In this document: positions 44,938 to 54,225 of the stretch, piece after piece
How the letters are laid out: every line of letters begins with the position of its first letter
Numbering within the stretch: position 1 is the stretch's first letter
Assembly: GCA_020852175.1 (NCBI GenBank)
Contig: JADZBH010000002.1
Location: forward strand, 1 to 64,000
Origin: Bryobacterales bacterium
GTDB taxonomy: Bacteria > Acidobacteriota > Terriglobia > Bryobacterales > Bryobacteraceae
Reading direction: 5' to 3'
Length of the DNA: 64,000 bases
Made by a program: the position numbers and the translations under genes
Notes under the pieces: generated by a model
What the model was told of the DNA's origin: nothing
What the model saw: only the letters and a program-made list of their open reading frames with translations
Database searches by the model: none

Positions 44938-46935
44938 ATGCAGGTGAGAGCGAATCGAGGAACACTCCGGCGCCTGAGGGCGCTGGCGGCGCTGGGTACG
45001 GCGATGCTGGCGGCGATGGCCGGAACGGCCCAGGCGCAGGAGCGGCGGGCGCGGATCGACGTGCAGCATTACCGGATCGAGGCCGACATCAACCCGAGGA
45101 CGCAATCGCTCTCGGCCACGGTGGCGGTGCGGTTCGAGCCGCTGGAAGACCGGGTGTCCACGGTGACCTTCGAGTTGCACAACGCCCTGAACGTGACGCG
45201 GGTGACCGATTCGGCGGGGCGCGAGTTGCAGTCGCGGCGCAATGCACAGGACTTCACGGTGAACGTGATGTTCCCCGAGCCGTTGACCAAGGGCAAAGTG
45301 GAGACGCTGCTGTTCACCTACGACGGGCGGCTGACCGGGCAGGAGGAGTCGCCCATTTACGGCATCCGTTTCGCGTCGATTCAGAACGACCATGCCTACC
45401 TGTTGTATCCGTCGCGATGGATTCCGACGAACGACTACACGGCCGACGCCTTCGCGGCGTTGATGCGGATTTCGGTACCGGACGGCTTCAAGGTGGTGGC
45501 GCCTGGGCTGGATACCAGGGAGACGGCGCCCGGACGAACCCTTTACCAGTTCGATTTCACAAGGCCGTCTTTCCCGGCAAGCCTGGCCGTCGTGACGGCC
45601 GATCCGTTGGTGGTGCAGGCGGGCGGAGCCGCGCAAAGAGTATATTTTCGGGGCGAGGCGGCAGCGATGGCGCGTGCCTATGGCGAGGAAGCGGGCAAAC
45701 AGATGGCGGAGTTGACCGCGCTATTCGGCCTGCCGCCGAGCGCCTCGCTGACGCTGGTGGAGACCGATTCGAACACGCCGAACGGCTATGCGGCTCCGGG
45801 GATCCTGTTCCTGTCCACCAAGGCGATCGGCAAGGAAGTGAACGCGCGGCTGGTGGCCAATCAGGCGTCGCGGCAGTGGTGGGGCAACATGGTGTATCCG
45901 GCGACACGGAATCACATCTGGATCATGCACTCGATGGCGCGCTATGCCGAGTTGCTTGAACTGGAACAGGAGTCGGGTCCGGGCGCCGTCGAAGCCGAAA
46001 TGAAGGATGTGTACGTGGAGGCGCTGACGGTGAACGAGCCGCCGATTTCGCAGTCGGCCCGGCTGGAGGATTACTCGCCGGAGTATTGGGCGGTCACCTC
46101 GGCCAAGGGTACGGCCGTGTTGTCGATGTTGCGGTTCGCCATCGGCGACGAGGCGTTCCGGAAACTGATCAAGGAGTTTCCGGCGGCGCATGCCTGGAAG
46201 CCGGTCACGACGGCTGAGTTGGAGAAGGCGGCCGAGTTGATCGGACAAAGGGACCTGAAGGGCTTCTTCATTCAGTGGATTGAGTCGACCGGAGCGCCCG
46301 AGTTCAAGCTGGAGTACACGGTGTTCCGTACCTCGAAGGGGTTCCGGATCATGGGCAAGGTGTCGCAGGATCTGGATACCTTCCGGATGCCGGTGGAGTT
46401 GAAGATCGAAACCGAAGGCAACCCGGAGTTCAAGACGGTGGATGTCGTCGGGCAGCAGAGCGAATTCGTGGTGGAGACCTTCGGGCGTCCGAAGAAGGTG
46501 ACGATCGACCCCAACGGGCGCGTGCTGCGGTATTCGGACCCGATGCGCGTGGCCGTGGCGATCAGGCGGGGCGAGATGTTCGCTGAGATCAGCGAGTTTG
46601 GCGATGCGCTGAAGGAGTATCAGAAGGCGCTGGACACGAATAAGAATTCGTCGCTGGCGCACTACCGGGTGGCGGAGTTGTTCTTCCTGCAAAGGAACTA
46701 TCAGTCGGCCGCGAACGAATTCCGGTCGGCGCTGGACGGCGACCTGGACCCCAAGTGGATCGAGGTTTGGACGCACATCAACCTGGGGAAGATATTCGAT
46801 ATCACGGGCCAGCGCGAGCGCGCCGTGAACGAGTACAACCTGGCCGTACGCACGAAAGACAACACCCAGGGGGCGCAGGAAGAGGCCGCGAAGTATCTGA
46901 AGACGCCGTACGAACGGCCGGCGGCGAATTTCTAG
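44938..46935 (+). CDS. M1-like pseudo-aminopeptidase with C-terminal TPR
   Basis: A 665-residue exported protein with signal peptide ending AMAGTAQAQ. The N-terminal beta-domain (about 38-225) and the catalytic-domain fold (230-460) follow the M1 aminopeptidase plan. The zinc motif HExxH-x18-E is replaced at every position: N308-Q-A-S-R312 and H331, in LVANQASRQWWGNMVYP and WIMHSMARY. The flanking QWWGN is conserved, so the alignment is secure. A beta-domain (470-535) and tetratricopeptide-like helices (about 545-655; FGDALKEYQKALDTNKNSSL) end the protein. It should not be a zinc peptidase; binding or scaffolding in the periplasm is likelier. It is 12 bp downstream of lpxB and probably co-transcribed. 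Confidence 0.85.
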   Translation: MQVRANRGTLRRLRALAALGTAMLAAMAGTAQAQERRARIDVQHYRIEADINPRTQSLSATVAVRFEPLEDRVSTVTFELHNALNVTRVTDSAGRELQSRRNAQDFTVNVMFPEPLTKGKVETLLFTYDGRLTGQEESPIYGIRFASIQNDHAYLLYPSRWIPTNDYTADAFAALMRISVPDGFKVVAPGLDTRETAPGRTLYQFDFTRPSFPASLAVVTADPLVVQAGGAAQRVYFRGEAAAMARAYGEEAGKQMAELTALFGLPPSASLTLVETDSNTPNGYAAPGILFLSTKAIGKEVNARLVANQASRQWWGNMVYPATRNHIWIMHSMARYAELLELEQESGPGAVEAEMKDVYVEALTVNEPPISQSARLEDYSPEYWAVTSAKGTAVLSMLRFAIGDEAFRKLIKEFPAAHAWKPVTTAELEKAAELIGQRDLKGFFIQWIESTGAPEFKLEYTVFRTSKGFRIMGKVSQDLDTFRMPVELKIETEGNPEFKTVDVVGQQSEFVVETFGRPKKVTIDPNGRVLRYSDPMRVAVAIRRGEMFAEISEFGDALKEYQKALDTNKNSSLAHYRVAELFFLQRNYQSAANEFRSALDGDLDPKWIEVWTHINLGKIFDITGQRERAVNEYNLAVRTKDNTQGAQEEAAKYLKTPYERPAANF

Positions 46936-46974
46936 CGGGCGGGCCCTTTGTTCCAGCGGATACCATAGGACTTG

Positions 46975-49188
46975 ATGCGCCGGAGCGAGTGGCGACCGAT
47001 GGCAGCGGCCGTGTGCGGGGCGTTGTGTCTGTGCGCCCTGGCGGCTGAGTATCAACCGCCTGCCGGTGAACGCGCGGCGGTGCGCCGGCCGGGCGCGGAG
47101 AGCGTGCTGCCGGGCGGCCGTCTCATCTCCCCCCTGGGAGCGCAGTTTCCGACGGGCCCCGGGCCGATGGGATTGGCCGTGAGCCCCCATGGCGAGACCG
47201 CGGTGACTCTGGACGGAGGAGCGATCAGGAATTCGCTTACCGTGTTGCAGCGTGAAGGAAGCGGGTGGCGTACCAGCACGCTGAAGATCGAATCCGGAAA
47301 CGAGGGGGGCGGCGGGGAGGGTCCGGATTCCTGGCGGAGCGCGTTTTCCGGGGTTGTTTTCGCGAGCGGCCGCGACGTGTATGCGAGCGATGGCCTGCCG
47401 GGGCGGGTGCGGCTGTTGGACACGCGGTCAGGCACGGTGAAGCAGACGTACGAGTTGAACGCCGGAGGCTTCGACGGTTCTCATTCCGGCGAACTGGCCT
47501 TTGATGCCAGGCGCGGGTTGCTGTATGTGCTGGACCGGGGTAATTCCCGGCTGGTGGTGATCGACACGAAACGGAAGCGGGCCGCGGCCGGCGTTCCCGT
47601 GGAGCATCCTGTTGCCCTCGCGCTGTCGCCCGACGCGCGGCGCGTGTATGTGACGCACCGGGGAGAAGCCGGCCACGGGGCCGTGACTGCCGTGGATGTG
47701 GAAAATCCGGCGGCCCCCGGAATCGCGGGCACGGCGCGGACGGGGAAGGTGCAGGACGGGCCGGGGCGCGGCGGCGCAGGCGTCGTGGCCACGCACGACT
47801 ACATTTTTGTTTCAAACGAAAATCAGGATTCTGTTTCGGTCATCCAGGCCCGCACGCTGCGGCCCGTGCGTGAAATCGAGTTGCGCGTGCCGGGGTTGGA
47901 GGGCTTGCGGGGGATGCTGCCGGCGGGGTTGCATCACGAACCCGCGAACGGCTGGATTCTGGCTGTCGAGGCGGGAATCAATGCCGTGGCGGTGATCGAC
48001 GTCCGGACCTTCGCCGTGATGGGCCACATTCCCGCGGCATGGTTTCCCACGCAGGCCGCCTCGCGCGAGGGAAGGTTGTTCATTGTCTCGGCCAAGGGCC
48101 ACGGCAGCGGGCCGAACGCTTCGCGGCAGGGGCCGGTGATGGGGAACACAACGGACAATTCGTGGCGCGGGGCTGTTTCGATACTTCCCTTGCCCGGGGC
48201 GGATGAACTGCCGGCGATGACGCGCCGCGTGTGGACGAACAATGGCTTCACGCCCGCGAGCGCGGAGGCGGCGCCTCTTCCATCGGAACTGGATCACGTC
48301 GTCATCATTGAGAAGCAGGGCCGTACGTTCGACGAGGTGTTTGGCGACGTGGAGACGGCGGCGAACGGTCCAGTGGCGGCGCTGCCGCCGCTGGCGCGTT
48401 TTGGCCGGCGGGGCGTGATCGTGCAGCAGAAAAACGAACTGCGGCAGCGGCTGGGGCTGCGGTTCGTGAACGTGACTCCGAACCATCACGCCATGGCGGA
48501 GAGGTTCGCCTTCTCGGACAACTTCTACGCGGGCGCCGGGCTGGCGGCGGATGAGCTGCCTTGGAAGGAGGCTGCGTTGTGGAGGCATCTGGAACGGCAC
48601 GGCCTTCCGTTCCGAAGCTTCGGCGGCCGCCAGGACGGGCCCAACCGGAACGGCACGGACCATCACCGCGCCAATCAGTTCATTCGTGACATCGACCGTG
48701 ACTATCTGCGTCCCGGCAAGCCGCTGCCGCGCCTGATCGTCCTCCGCCTTCCCGGCGGCAGGATGGCCAAGCCGAGTCCGGAAGACGGCTATCCGTTTCA
48801 GGCTTCGTATGTGGCCGGCAACGACCATGCTCTGGGACGCGTCGTGCGGTTCCTCTCCCAGACACCCTACTGGAAGAGAATGGCGATTCTGATCATGGAC
48901 GAGGATACGCGGGGGGGCGCGGATCACATCGATTCACACAGGACGGTCTTTCTGGCGGTGAGTCCGTGGGCGAAGCAGAATTACTGTTCGCACGTGAATG
49001 CGAGCTTTCCCGCCGTCCTCAAACTGGCGTTCCGGATTCTGCGGCTGCCGCCGATGGATCTGGCCAGCGCCGCGGCGGCTGACCTGGGGCGTCTGTTCGC
49101 GGAAGAAGCCGATGTCCGGCCCTACAGCCTGGAGCCCTCGACTTTGGAGGTGTTCGATCCGGCGAAGGCGCGCGAACCGGGGCCGTAG
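46975..49188 (+). CDS. Beta-propeller/phosphoesterase fusion protein
   Basis: A 737-residue exported protein. Residues about 50-400 form a YVTN-type beta-propeller (GLAVSPHGETAVTLDGG, LALSPDARRVYVTHRG, VEAGINAVAVIDV). Residues about 430-700 match the acid phosphatase/phospholipase C-like phosphoesterase family (VIIEKQGRTFDEVFGDV, TPNHHAMAERFAFSDNFY, DEDTRGGADHIDSHRTVFLAVSPW). The usual KENR(T/S)-D-x-x-FG motif reads EKQGRTFDEVFG, and ADGH reads ADEL, so the metal or nucleophile site is partly altered and activity is uncertain. It starts at ATG 46975 (TTG at 46972 possible) after AGGA. It ends 7 bp before a convergent lipoprotein gene. Confidence 0.78.
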   Translation: MRRSEWRPMAAAVCGALCLCALAAEYQPPAGERAAVRRPGAESVLPGGRLISPLGAQFPTGPGPMGLAVSPHGETAVTLDGGAIRNSLTVLQREGSGWRTSTLKIESGNEGGGGEGPDSWRSAFSGVVFASGRDVYASDGLPGRVRLLDTRSGTVKQTYELNAGGFDGSHSGELAFDARRGLLYVLDRGNSRLVVIDTKRKRAAAGVPVEHPVALALSPDARRVYVTHRGEAGHGAVTAVDVENPAAPGIAGTARTGKVQDGPGRGGAGVVATHDYIFVSNENQDSVSVIQARTLRPVREIELRVPGLEGLRGMLPAGLHHEPANGWILAVEAGINAVAVIDVRTFAVMGHIPAAWFPTQAASREGRLFIVSAKGHGSGPNASRQGPVMGNTTDNSWRGAVSILPLPGADELPAMTRRVWTNNGFTPASAEAAPLPSELDHVVIIEKQGRTFDEVFGDVETAANGPVAALPPLARFGRRGVIVQQKNELRQRLGLRFVNVTPNHHAMAERFAFSDNFYAGAGLAADELPWKEAALWRHLERHGLPFRSFGGRQDGPNRNGTDHHRANQFIRDIDRDYLRPGKPLPRLIVLRLPGGRMAKPSPEDGYPFQASYVAGNDHALGRVVRFLSQTPYWKRMAILIMDEDTRGGADHIDSHRTVFLAVSPWAKQNYCSHVNASFPAVLKLAFRILRLPPMDLASAAAADLGRLFAEEADVRPYSLEPSTLEVFDPAKAREPGP

Positions 49189-49195
49189 CCGCGTG

Positions 49196-49648
49196 TTACT
49201 GGCGCTCGACGGCGCCAGACATTTCGCCGCCGTGTTCGCCGCCCCACCAGAAGCCGGCGTAGTGGCCCCGGCCGTTCTTATCCGCATAGAAAAGAACGCG
49301 GGCGGTGAACGTGCCAATCCCGGGCAAGGTGGCGTCGGTGAGTTGAATCACAGGCGTGTCGCCAGCCCATTCCACGCGGACGGGGATCGGGATCGTCACA
49401 GGTCCGGATGGGCGGGGGATCTCGGCGTTGATGGTCCAGAAGCCGCCAGGAAGCTTGGTGACGCTGGCGATTTTGTATGAGTCGGCGTGGGTTTCCGGGT
49501 TGCCCGTGACCCAAAAACGGCCGGAGAGCCTGGCGCCGGTGAGCAGGGTGCGGAATCCGGCCTCGCGGGTTGTCTGGACATCCTGCTTGCGCGTGCAGGA
49601 AACGCCGGTGGCCAAAGCCAGAAGGACAATCCAGCAGAGTAGGCGCAT
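49196..49648 (-). CDS. Small lipoprotein of unknown function
   Basis: A 150-residue predicted lipoprotein: MRLLCWIVLLALATGVSC gives a lipobox with Cys18. The mature part is rich in beta-strand patterns (GRFWVTGNPETHADSYKIAS, TINAEIPRPSGPVTIPIPV) and ends with FYADKNGRGHYAGFWWGGEHGGE, where several His and Asp could bind a metal. A family name was not recognised. It is convergent with the propeller/phosphoesterase gene and divergent, 49 bp away, from the Lys/Arg-rich gene. Confidence 0.72.
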   Translation of the reverse strand: MRLLCWIVLLALATGVSCTRKQDVQTTREAGFRTLLTGARLSGRFWVTGNPETHADSYKIASVTKLPGGFWTINAEIPRPSGPVTIPIPVRVEWAGDTPVIQLTDATLPGIGTFTARVLFYADKNGRGHYAGFWWGGEHGGEMSGAVERQ

Positions 49649-49697
49649 GGGTTCAGCATACGCCTGCCGGAGGAGCGGTGTTTGCTAGAATCGTGGA

Positions 49698-50300
49698 TTG
49701 CGAGCCATCGTTTCCTGTATTTTATGCGCTGGCCTGCTGCTTGGCTGGATGGCGGTTGCCGTCACCGCGGCCAAGAAGCCTGCGTCGAGGTCCACCAGGA
49801 CCGCGGCGGCCCGGAAGACCTCCAGCAAGAAACCCTCCGTCAAGAAAAGCAGCGCGAAGAAGAGTAAGGCCGGAAAATCCGCGTCGAAGCAGACGGCGAG
49901 CCGGAAACCGGGCGGGAAAACAGCGCGCGGTTCCAAACGCCCGGCCAAGCGGCGCACGGCGGCGGCGCGCCGGGTGCGGCGTCCGGCGGGGCAGGCACGT
50001 CCCGCGCCGGAGCGGTACCAGGAGATTCAGCGGGCGCTGAAACAGCGCGGGTACTTTGCGGGCGAGGCCGACGGCAGTTGGGACGAGGCATCGTCGGCGG
50101 CTTTGAAACGGTTCCAAAAGGACCAGAATTTGAGGCCCGACGGCAAGTTGGGTTCCTTGAGCCTCATTGCCCTGGGTTTAGGTCCGAGGCGGGGCGGCGC
50201 TCAACCGGCCGCGCCTGTGGCGCCGTCCGGACCGGTGGTCATCCCCACGCCGGAAGGCGCGCCGGCTCCATCCAGCACGAACGACAAGGTTCCAAGATGA
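49698..50300 (+). CDS. Exported Lys/Arg-rich protein with peptidoglycan-binding domain
   Basis: A 200-residue protein starting at TTG 49698. A hydrophobic leader (VSCILCAGLLLGWMAVAV) is followed by about 75 residues made almost only of Lys, Arg, Ala, Ser, Thr, Pro and Gly (about 25-100; KKPSVKKSSAKKSKAGKSAS), resembling histone H1 tails. A PG_binding_1 domain (about 105-160; YQEIQRALKQRGYFAGEADG, AALKRFQKDQNLRPDGKLG) comes next, and a Pro-rich tail ends it. It would anchor to peptidoglycan in the periplasm while the basic stretch contacts acidic polymers. Its stop overlaps the ald start (ATGA). Confidence 0.8.
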   Translation: MRAIVSCILCAGLLLGWMAVAVTAAKKPASRSTRTAAARKTSSKKPSVKKSSAKKSKAGKSASKQTASRKPGGKTARGSKRPAKRRTAAARRVRRPAGQARPAPERYQEIQRALKQRGYFAGEADGSWDEASSAALKRFQKDQNLRPDGKLGSLSLIALGLGPRRGGAQPAAPVAPSGPVVIPTPEGAPAPSSTNDKVPR

Positions 50301-51409
50301 TTGTCGGCGTACCCGCGGAGGTGAAGGATCACGAGTCGCGGGTAGGGCTCGTTCCCAGCGGCGTAAGCGCGTTGGTGGAGGCGGGGCACACGGTGCTGGT
50401 GCAGGAGCGAGCAGGGGTTGGTTCCTCCATTCCCGACGCGGCCTACCGTGCGGCGGGGGCATCTGTCGCGCCGGATGCGGCCAGCGTCTGGAACTCGTCG
50501 CAGCTGGTGGTGAAGGTAAAAGAACCGCAGCCTTCCGAATATGGATTCCTGCGGCCGGGGCTCACTCTGTTCACCTATTTACACCTGGCGCCGTTGCCGG
50601 AGTTGACGGCGAAGCTGTTGGAAACCGGCGTGAGCGCGGCTGCCTACGAGACGCTTCGCGAGCGTGACGGTTCGCTGCCGCTATTGATCCCCATGAGCGA
50701 GGTGGCGGGCCGGATGTCGGTCCAGATTGGCGCGCGGTACCTGGAGAAGCCGAACGGCGGGCGGGGCATCCTGTTGGGGGGCGTGCCTGGCGTGGCGCCT
50801 GCGAACGTGGTGGTTCTGGGCGGCGGCATCGTGGGATTGAACGCAGCGAAAACGGCCGTTGGAATGGGCGCGCACGTAACGGTCATCGACAAGAACCTGG
50901 ACCGGTTGCGGCAACTGGACGACATCTTCCACTCGACGGTCGTGACGCTGGCGTCAAACACTTGGACGGTGCGCGAGGCAGTGAAGCACGCCGACCTGGT
51001 GATTGGCGGCGTTCTGATTCCGGGTGCGTCGTCGCCACGACTGGTGCGCAAGGAATGGTTGCGGGAGATGCGCGCGGGTTCGGTGCTGGTGGATGTCGCG
51101 ATCGACCAGGGCGGGTGTTTTGAAACCTCGCGGCCCACGACGCACACCGACCCGGTATACTTCGTGGACGAGGTCCTGCACTACTGCGTGTCGAACATGC
51201 CGGCCGCCACGCCTCACACCTCGACGCTGGCGTTGACCAACGCGACCATCCCCTATGTGATGACGCTGGCGCGCAAGGGCCTGGCGCAGGCCTGCATGGA
51301 CAGCCCGGCGATCTATGAGAGCGTGAATACCTTCAGGGGGCGCCTGACCTGCGCCGCGGTGGCCGGCAGCCTGGGTCTGGAACACAGCGAGCTGAAGTCC
51401 CTGCTGTAG
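50297..51409 (+). CDS. ald: Alanine dehydrogenase
   Basis: A 370-residue NAD-dependent enzyme interconverting L-alanine with pyruvate and ammonia in the cytoplasm. Length and motifs are standard. Substrate-binding R15, catalytic K75 (VKVKEP) and H96 (YLHLAP) fall at the same numbers as in the Mycobacterium enzyme. The Rossmann motif is [18 protein letters not shown], and [14 protein letters not shown] and [18 protein letters not shown] close the active site. The ATG overlaps the stop of the peptidoglycan-binding gene by four bases, so the two should be translationally coupled. Alanine release or supply during wall turnover is a possible link. Confidence 0.95.
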   Translation: MIVGVPAEVKDHESRVGLVPSGVSALVEAGHTVLVQERAGVGSSIPDAAYRAAGASVAPDAASVWNSSQLVVKVKEPQPSEYGFLRPGLTLFTYLHLAPLPELTAKLLETGVSAAAYETLRERDGSLPLLIPMSEVAGRMSVQIGARYLEKPNGGRGILLGGVPGVAPANVVVLGGGIVGLNAAKTAVGMGAHVTVIDKNLDRLRQLDDIFHSTVVTLASNTWTVREAVKHADLVIGGVLIPGASSPRLVRKEWLREMRAGSVLVDVAIDQGGCFETSRPTTHTDPVYFVDEVLHYCVSNMPAATPHTSTLALTNATIPYVMTLARKGLAQACMDSPAIYESVNTFRGRLTCAAVAGSLGLEHSELKSLL

Positions 51410-51418
51410 ACGGGCGGC

Positions 51419-52771
51419 TTAGCGGTAGGGGCGGTCGAAACGCTGCGTCCAGTCGTCGCCGTTGGCGGCCATATGAGCGGCGATGCGGGAATCCATCGCG
51501 GCCATCAGCGCGTGGCGGGAGCGCTCGCCGGCCAGGTTGTTCAGCTCGTAGGGATCCTTTTCGAGATCGTAGAGCACCCACGGCCTGTCTTCGTGCCGGG
51601 CGTACTTCCATTTGCCGTCGCGGAGGCCGCGCCAGGGGCCGTGCTCATCCATCTCCGTGGCGGTGTAGATCATCAGGAAAGCCTCTTCGGGCGCCTGGCT
51701 GGAAACGCCCGTGAGATAGCCGGAGAGATCGGCGCCGGGCATGCAGGGGAGTTGCTTCACGCCAGCCAGGCCGAGCAGCGTGGGCACGACATCGATGTGA
51801 GAAAGATGCGCGGAGGAACGCCGGCCCGCCGGTATGCGGCCCGGCCAGCGGAAGATGCTGGGGACGACGGCGGATTCCTCCCAGGGCTTGCGTTTCAGGA
51901 AAGTCTGCTGGCTGCCAAGCATGTCGCCGTGGTCGCTCATGAAGTAGACCACGGTGTTGCCGGCCAGGCCCAGTGCGTCGAGCCGGTCCAGCAGGCGGCC
52001 GATTTCGGTGTCCAGGCAGGTGATGGCGGAGTAGTAGCCGGCGATGTCCTTGGGGTCGCCATTGCGTTTGGCGCCGGACTTCCAGTTGGGGCGCATTTTC
52101 AGCCTGGAGGCGTCGTACATACCTTCGTAGCCGGGAGGCGTGAGATAGGGATCGTGGGGCGGTCCGTACCAGACGTTCAGATAGAAGGGGCGCTGTTCGT
52201 CGCGCGCCTTGCCGAGGAACTCGATGGCGAGATCGGTCCAGGTGAAGACTTCGTAGCCGGGGACGGGGATGGGCTGTTCGGAGTCGCGGAAATACCAGGT
52301 CTTCAGGTAGTTGTGGTTGCAGATATTGGCGGCCCAGAAGTCGAAGCCCTGGCGGCGCTCGCCGGGCGGAACGAAGCCGGGGTTGCGCAGGCCGCCTTGC
52401 AGATGCCACTTGCCAATGAAGCCCGTGAAATATCCCGCGCGCTGGAGAAGTTCGGCGACGGTGACCTCCTGGATGCCCAGCGGAACGTCGTTGACGGCCA
52501 TCTTTACCTGGTGAGGATAGCGGCCGGTAAGCAGGCAGGCGCGGGCGGGCGTGCAGACGGGGCAGTTGGCCACGGCGTTGGTGAACTGCGTGCCCTGGGA
52601 GGCGAGGCGGTCGAGGACCGGCGTGCGGACCTGTTCATTGCCCATGGAACCGAGGTCCTGGCCGCGCCACTGGTCGGGCATCAGGACGAGAATGTTGGGA
52701 GGCGTGGTTGCGGAACTGGCGGCATTGCCGGCCTGGGCTGAAGCGGCCCCGGGGAACTCACGTCGTTGCAT
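51419..52771 (-). CDS. Sulfatase (C-type, formylglycine-dependent)
   Basis: A 450-residue arylsulfatase-family protein. The maturation motif is C73-T-P-A-R77 within NCPVCTPARACLLTGRYPHQ. NILVLMPDQW supplies N-terminal metal ligands, GKWHLQG follows the sulfate pocket, and MSDHGDMLGSQQTF holds the distal Asp-His pair. The first 25 residues (MQRREFPGAASAQAG) look like a weak twin-arginine-type or Tat-like leader (RREF). It is convergent with ald (9 bp apart) and head to head with glgA, 32 bp between start codons. A formylglycine-generating enzyme elsewhere is required. Substrate unknown. Confidence 0.92.
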   Translation of the reverse strand: MQRREFPGAASAQAGNAASSATTPPNILVLMPDQWRGQDLGSMGNEQVRTPVLDRLASQGTQFTNAVANCPVCTPARACLLTGRYPHQVKMAVNDVPLGIQEVTVAELLQRAGYFTGFIGKWHLQGGLRNPGFVPPGERRQGFDFWAANICNHNYLKTWYFRDSEQPIPVPGYEVFTWTDLAIEFLGKARDEQRPFYLNVWYGPPHDPYLTPPGYEGMYDASRLKMRPNWKSGAKRNGDPKDIAGYYSAITCLDTEIGRLLDRLDALGLAGNTVVYFMSDHGDMLGSQQTFLKRKPWEESAVVPSIFRWPGRIPAGRRSSAHLSHIDVVPTLLGLAGVKQLPCMPGADLSGYLTGVSSQAPEEAFLMIYTATEMDEHGPWRGLRDGKWKYARHEDRPWVLYDLEKDPYELNNLAGERSRHALMAAMDSRIAAHMAANGDDWTQRFDRPYR

Positions 52772-52803
52772 GAGGGCGACTGTATCATGGAGACTGTTTC
52801 TTC

Positions 52804-54225
52804 ATGCCGCGCATACTGATGGTGACCAGCGAAGCCGTTCCGTTTGCCAAGACGGGAGGCCTCGGCGATGTTCTGGGAGCGCTGCCGCAGGCGTTGCGGG
52901 CGCGAGGGGAGGATGTGGCGGTGCTGATGCCCCGCTATGGGTCGATTCCCCTGGACGACGCGGCGCGCGTGGCGGCGAACGTGCCGCTGCACCCTGGCTG
53001 GATGTCGTTCACGGCCGACTTCTGGGTGAAGCAGGTGCAAGGCGTGCCGTACTACTTCGTCGATTGTCCGCCGTTGTTCGGGCGCGACGGACTGTACGGA
53101 AGCCACGGCTCGGATTTCGGCGACAACCACATTCGCTTCAGCCTGCTGTCGCACGCGGCCATCGCCTTGTCGCGGCAGGTATTCCGGCCGCAGATTCTCA
53201 ACCTTCACGACTGGCAGGCGGCGCTGGCGGCCCCATACCTGCGCGGATTCTACGCGCATGATCCGACATTTTTCGGCACAAAGGTGGTGACGACCATCCA
53301 CAACCTGGGCTATCAGGGCCGGATCGGGCCGCACCTGCTTCCCGACATCGGGCTGGGAGCCGAGCAGATGCGGCCGGACCTGATGGAGTTCCACGGCGAT
53401 GTGAACTTCCTTAAGGGGGCCATCGTGTACGCGGACTGGATCACGACGGTGAGTCCAACCTATGCGCGCGAGATTCAGACGGCTGAGTTTGGCGAAGGGC
53501 TGGAGGGGTTGCTCTCGGCCCGGTCGGCTTCGCTGAGCGGCATCTTGAACGGGGTGGACTACGCCGAGTGGAGTCCGGAAACGGACCGGTACATCGCGCA
53601 AAGGTATTCGGCGGACACGATGGAAGGCAAGGTGGCCTGCAAGCTGGACGTGCTGCGGGAATTCGGTTTGGATACGAAGAACCCCCGCCGGCCGCTGATC
53701 GGCATCGTCTCCCGGTTCGCGAAACAGAAGGGCTTCGATTTGATCGCGCAGGTGGCGCGGCCGTTGATGGACACCGGAGCCCGGTTCGTGGTGCTGGGAA
53801 CAGGCGAGCGGGAGTTCGAGGACCTGTTCCGCGCGCTGGCCGAGACGTATCCTGATCAGTTGTCGGTACGTGTGCAATATTCCAATGCCCTGGCGCACAA
53901 GATCGAGGCCGGGGCGGATTTCTTTCTGATGCCGAGCCGGTATGAGCCCTGCGGGCTGAACCAGATTTACTCACTGCGCTACGGAACGCTGCCGGTAGTG
54001 CGGGCGACGGGCGGCCTGGAAGACACGGTGGACGGGAACACGGGGTTCAAGTTCTGGGGCTACACGGGCAACGAGATGCTGGGCGCGGTGCAGGCGGCGC
54101 TGGAGGTGTACCGGAACGAGCCGGCGCGGTACCGGAAGATGCAGCGCGAAGCCATGCGACGGGATTTTAGTTGGGATGCCAGCGCGGCACAGTACAGCGG
54201 CCTGTTCCGGAGGCTGCTTGCCTAG
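52804..54225 (+). CDS. glgA: Glycogen synthase (ADP-glucose type)
   Basis: A 473-residue GT5 enzyme that extends alpha-1,4-glucan from ADP-glucose in the cytoplasm. It has the ADP-glucose-binding K16-T-G-G-L motif at the N-terminus (AVPFAKTGGLGDVLG), HDWQAALAAPYLRG, TIHNLGYQG, GILNGVDYAEWSPETD, SRFAKQKGFDLI and the C-terminal E-x7-E-like PSRYEPCGLNQIYSLRYGT. Length is normal. A membrane glycosyltransferase follows, overlapping its end by 8 bp. No other glycogen genes are near. The 32-bp gap to the divergent sulfatase leaves little room for two independent promoters. Confidence 0.95.
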   Translation: MPRILMVTSEAVPFAKTGGLGDVLGALPQALRARGEDVAVLMPRYGSIPLDDAARVAANVPLHPGWMSFTADFWVKQVQGVPYYFVDCPPLFGRDGLYGSHGSDFGDNHIRFSLLSHAAIALSRQVFRPQILNLHDWQAALAAPYLRGFYAHDPTFFGTKVVTTIHNLGYQGRIGPHLLPDIGLGAEQMRPDLMEFHGDVNFLKGAIVYADWITTVSPTYAREIQTAEFGEGLEGLLSARSASLSGILNGVDYAEWSPETDRYIAQRYSADTMEGKVACKLDVLREFGLDTKNPRRPLIGIVSRFAKQKGFDLIAQVARPLMDTGARFVVLGTGEREFEDLFRALAETYPDQLSVRVQYSNALAHKIEAGADFFLMPSRYEPCGLNQIYSLRYGTLPVVRATGGLEDTVDGNTGFKFWGYTGNEMLGAVQAALEVYRNEPARYRKMQREAMRRDFSWDASAAQYSGLFRRLLA

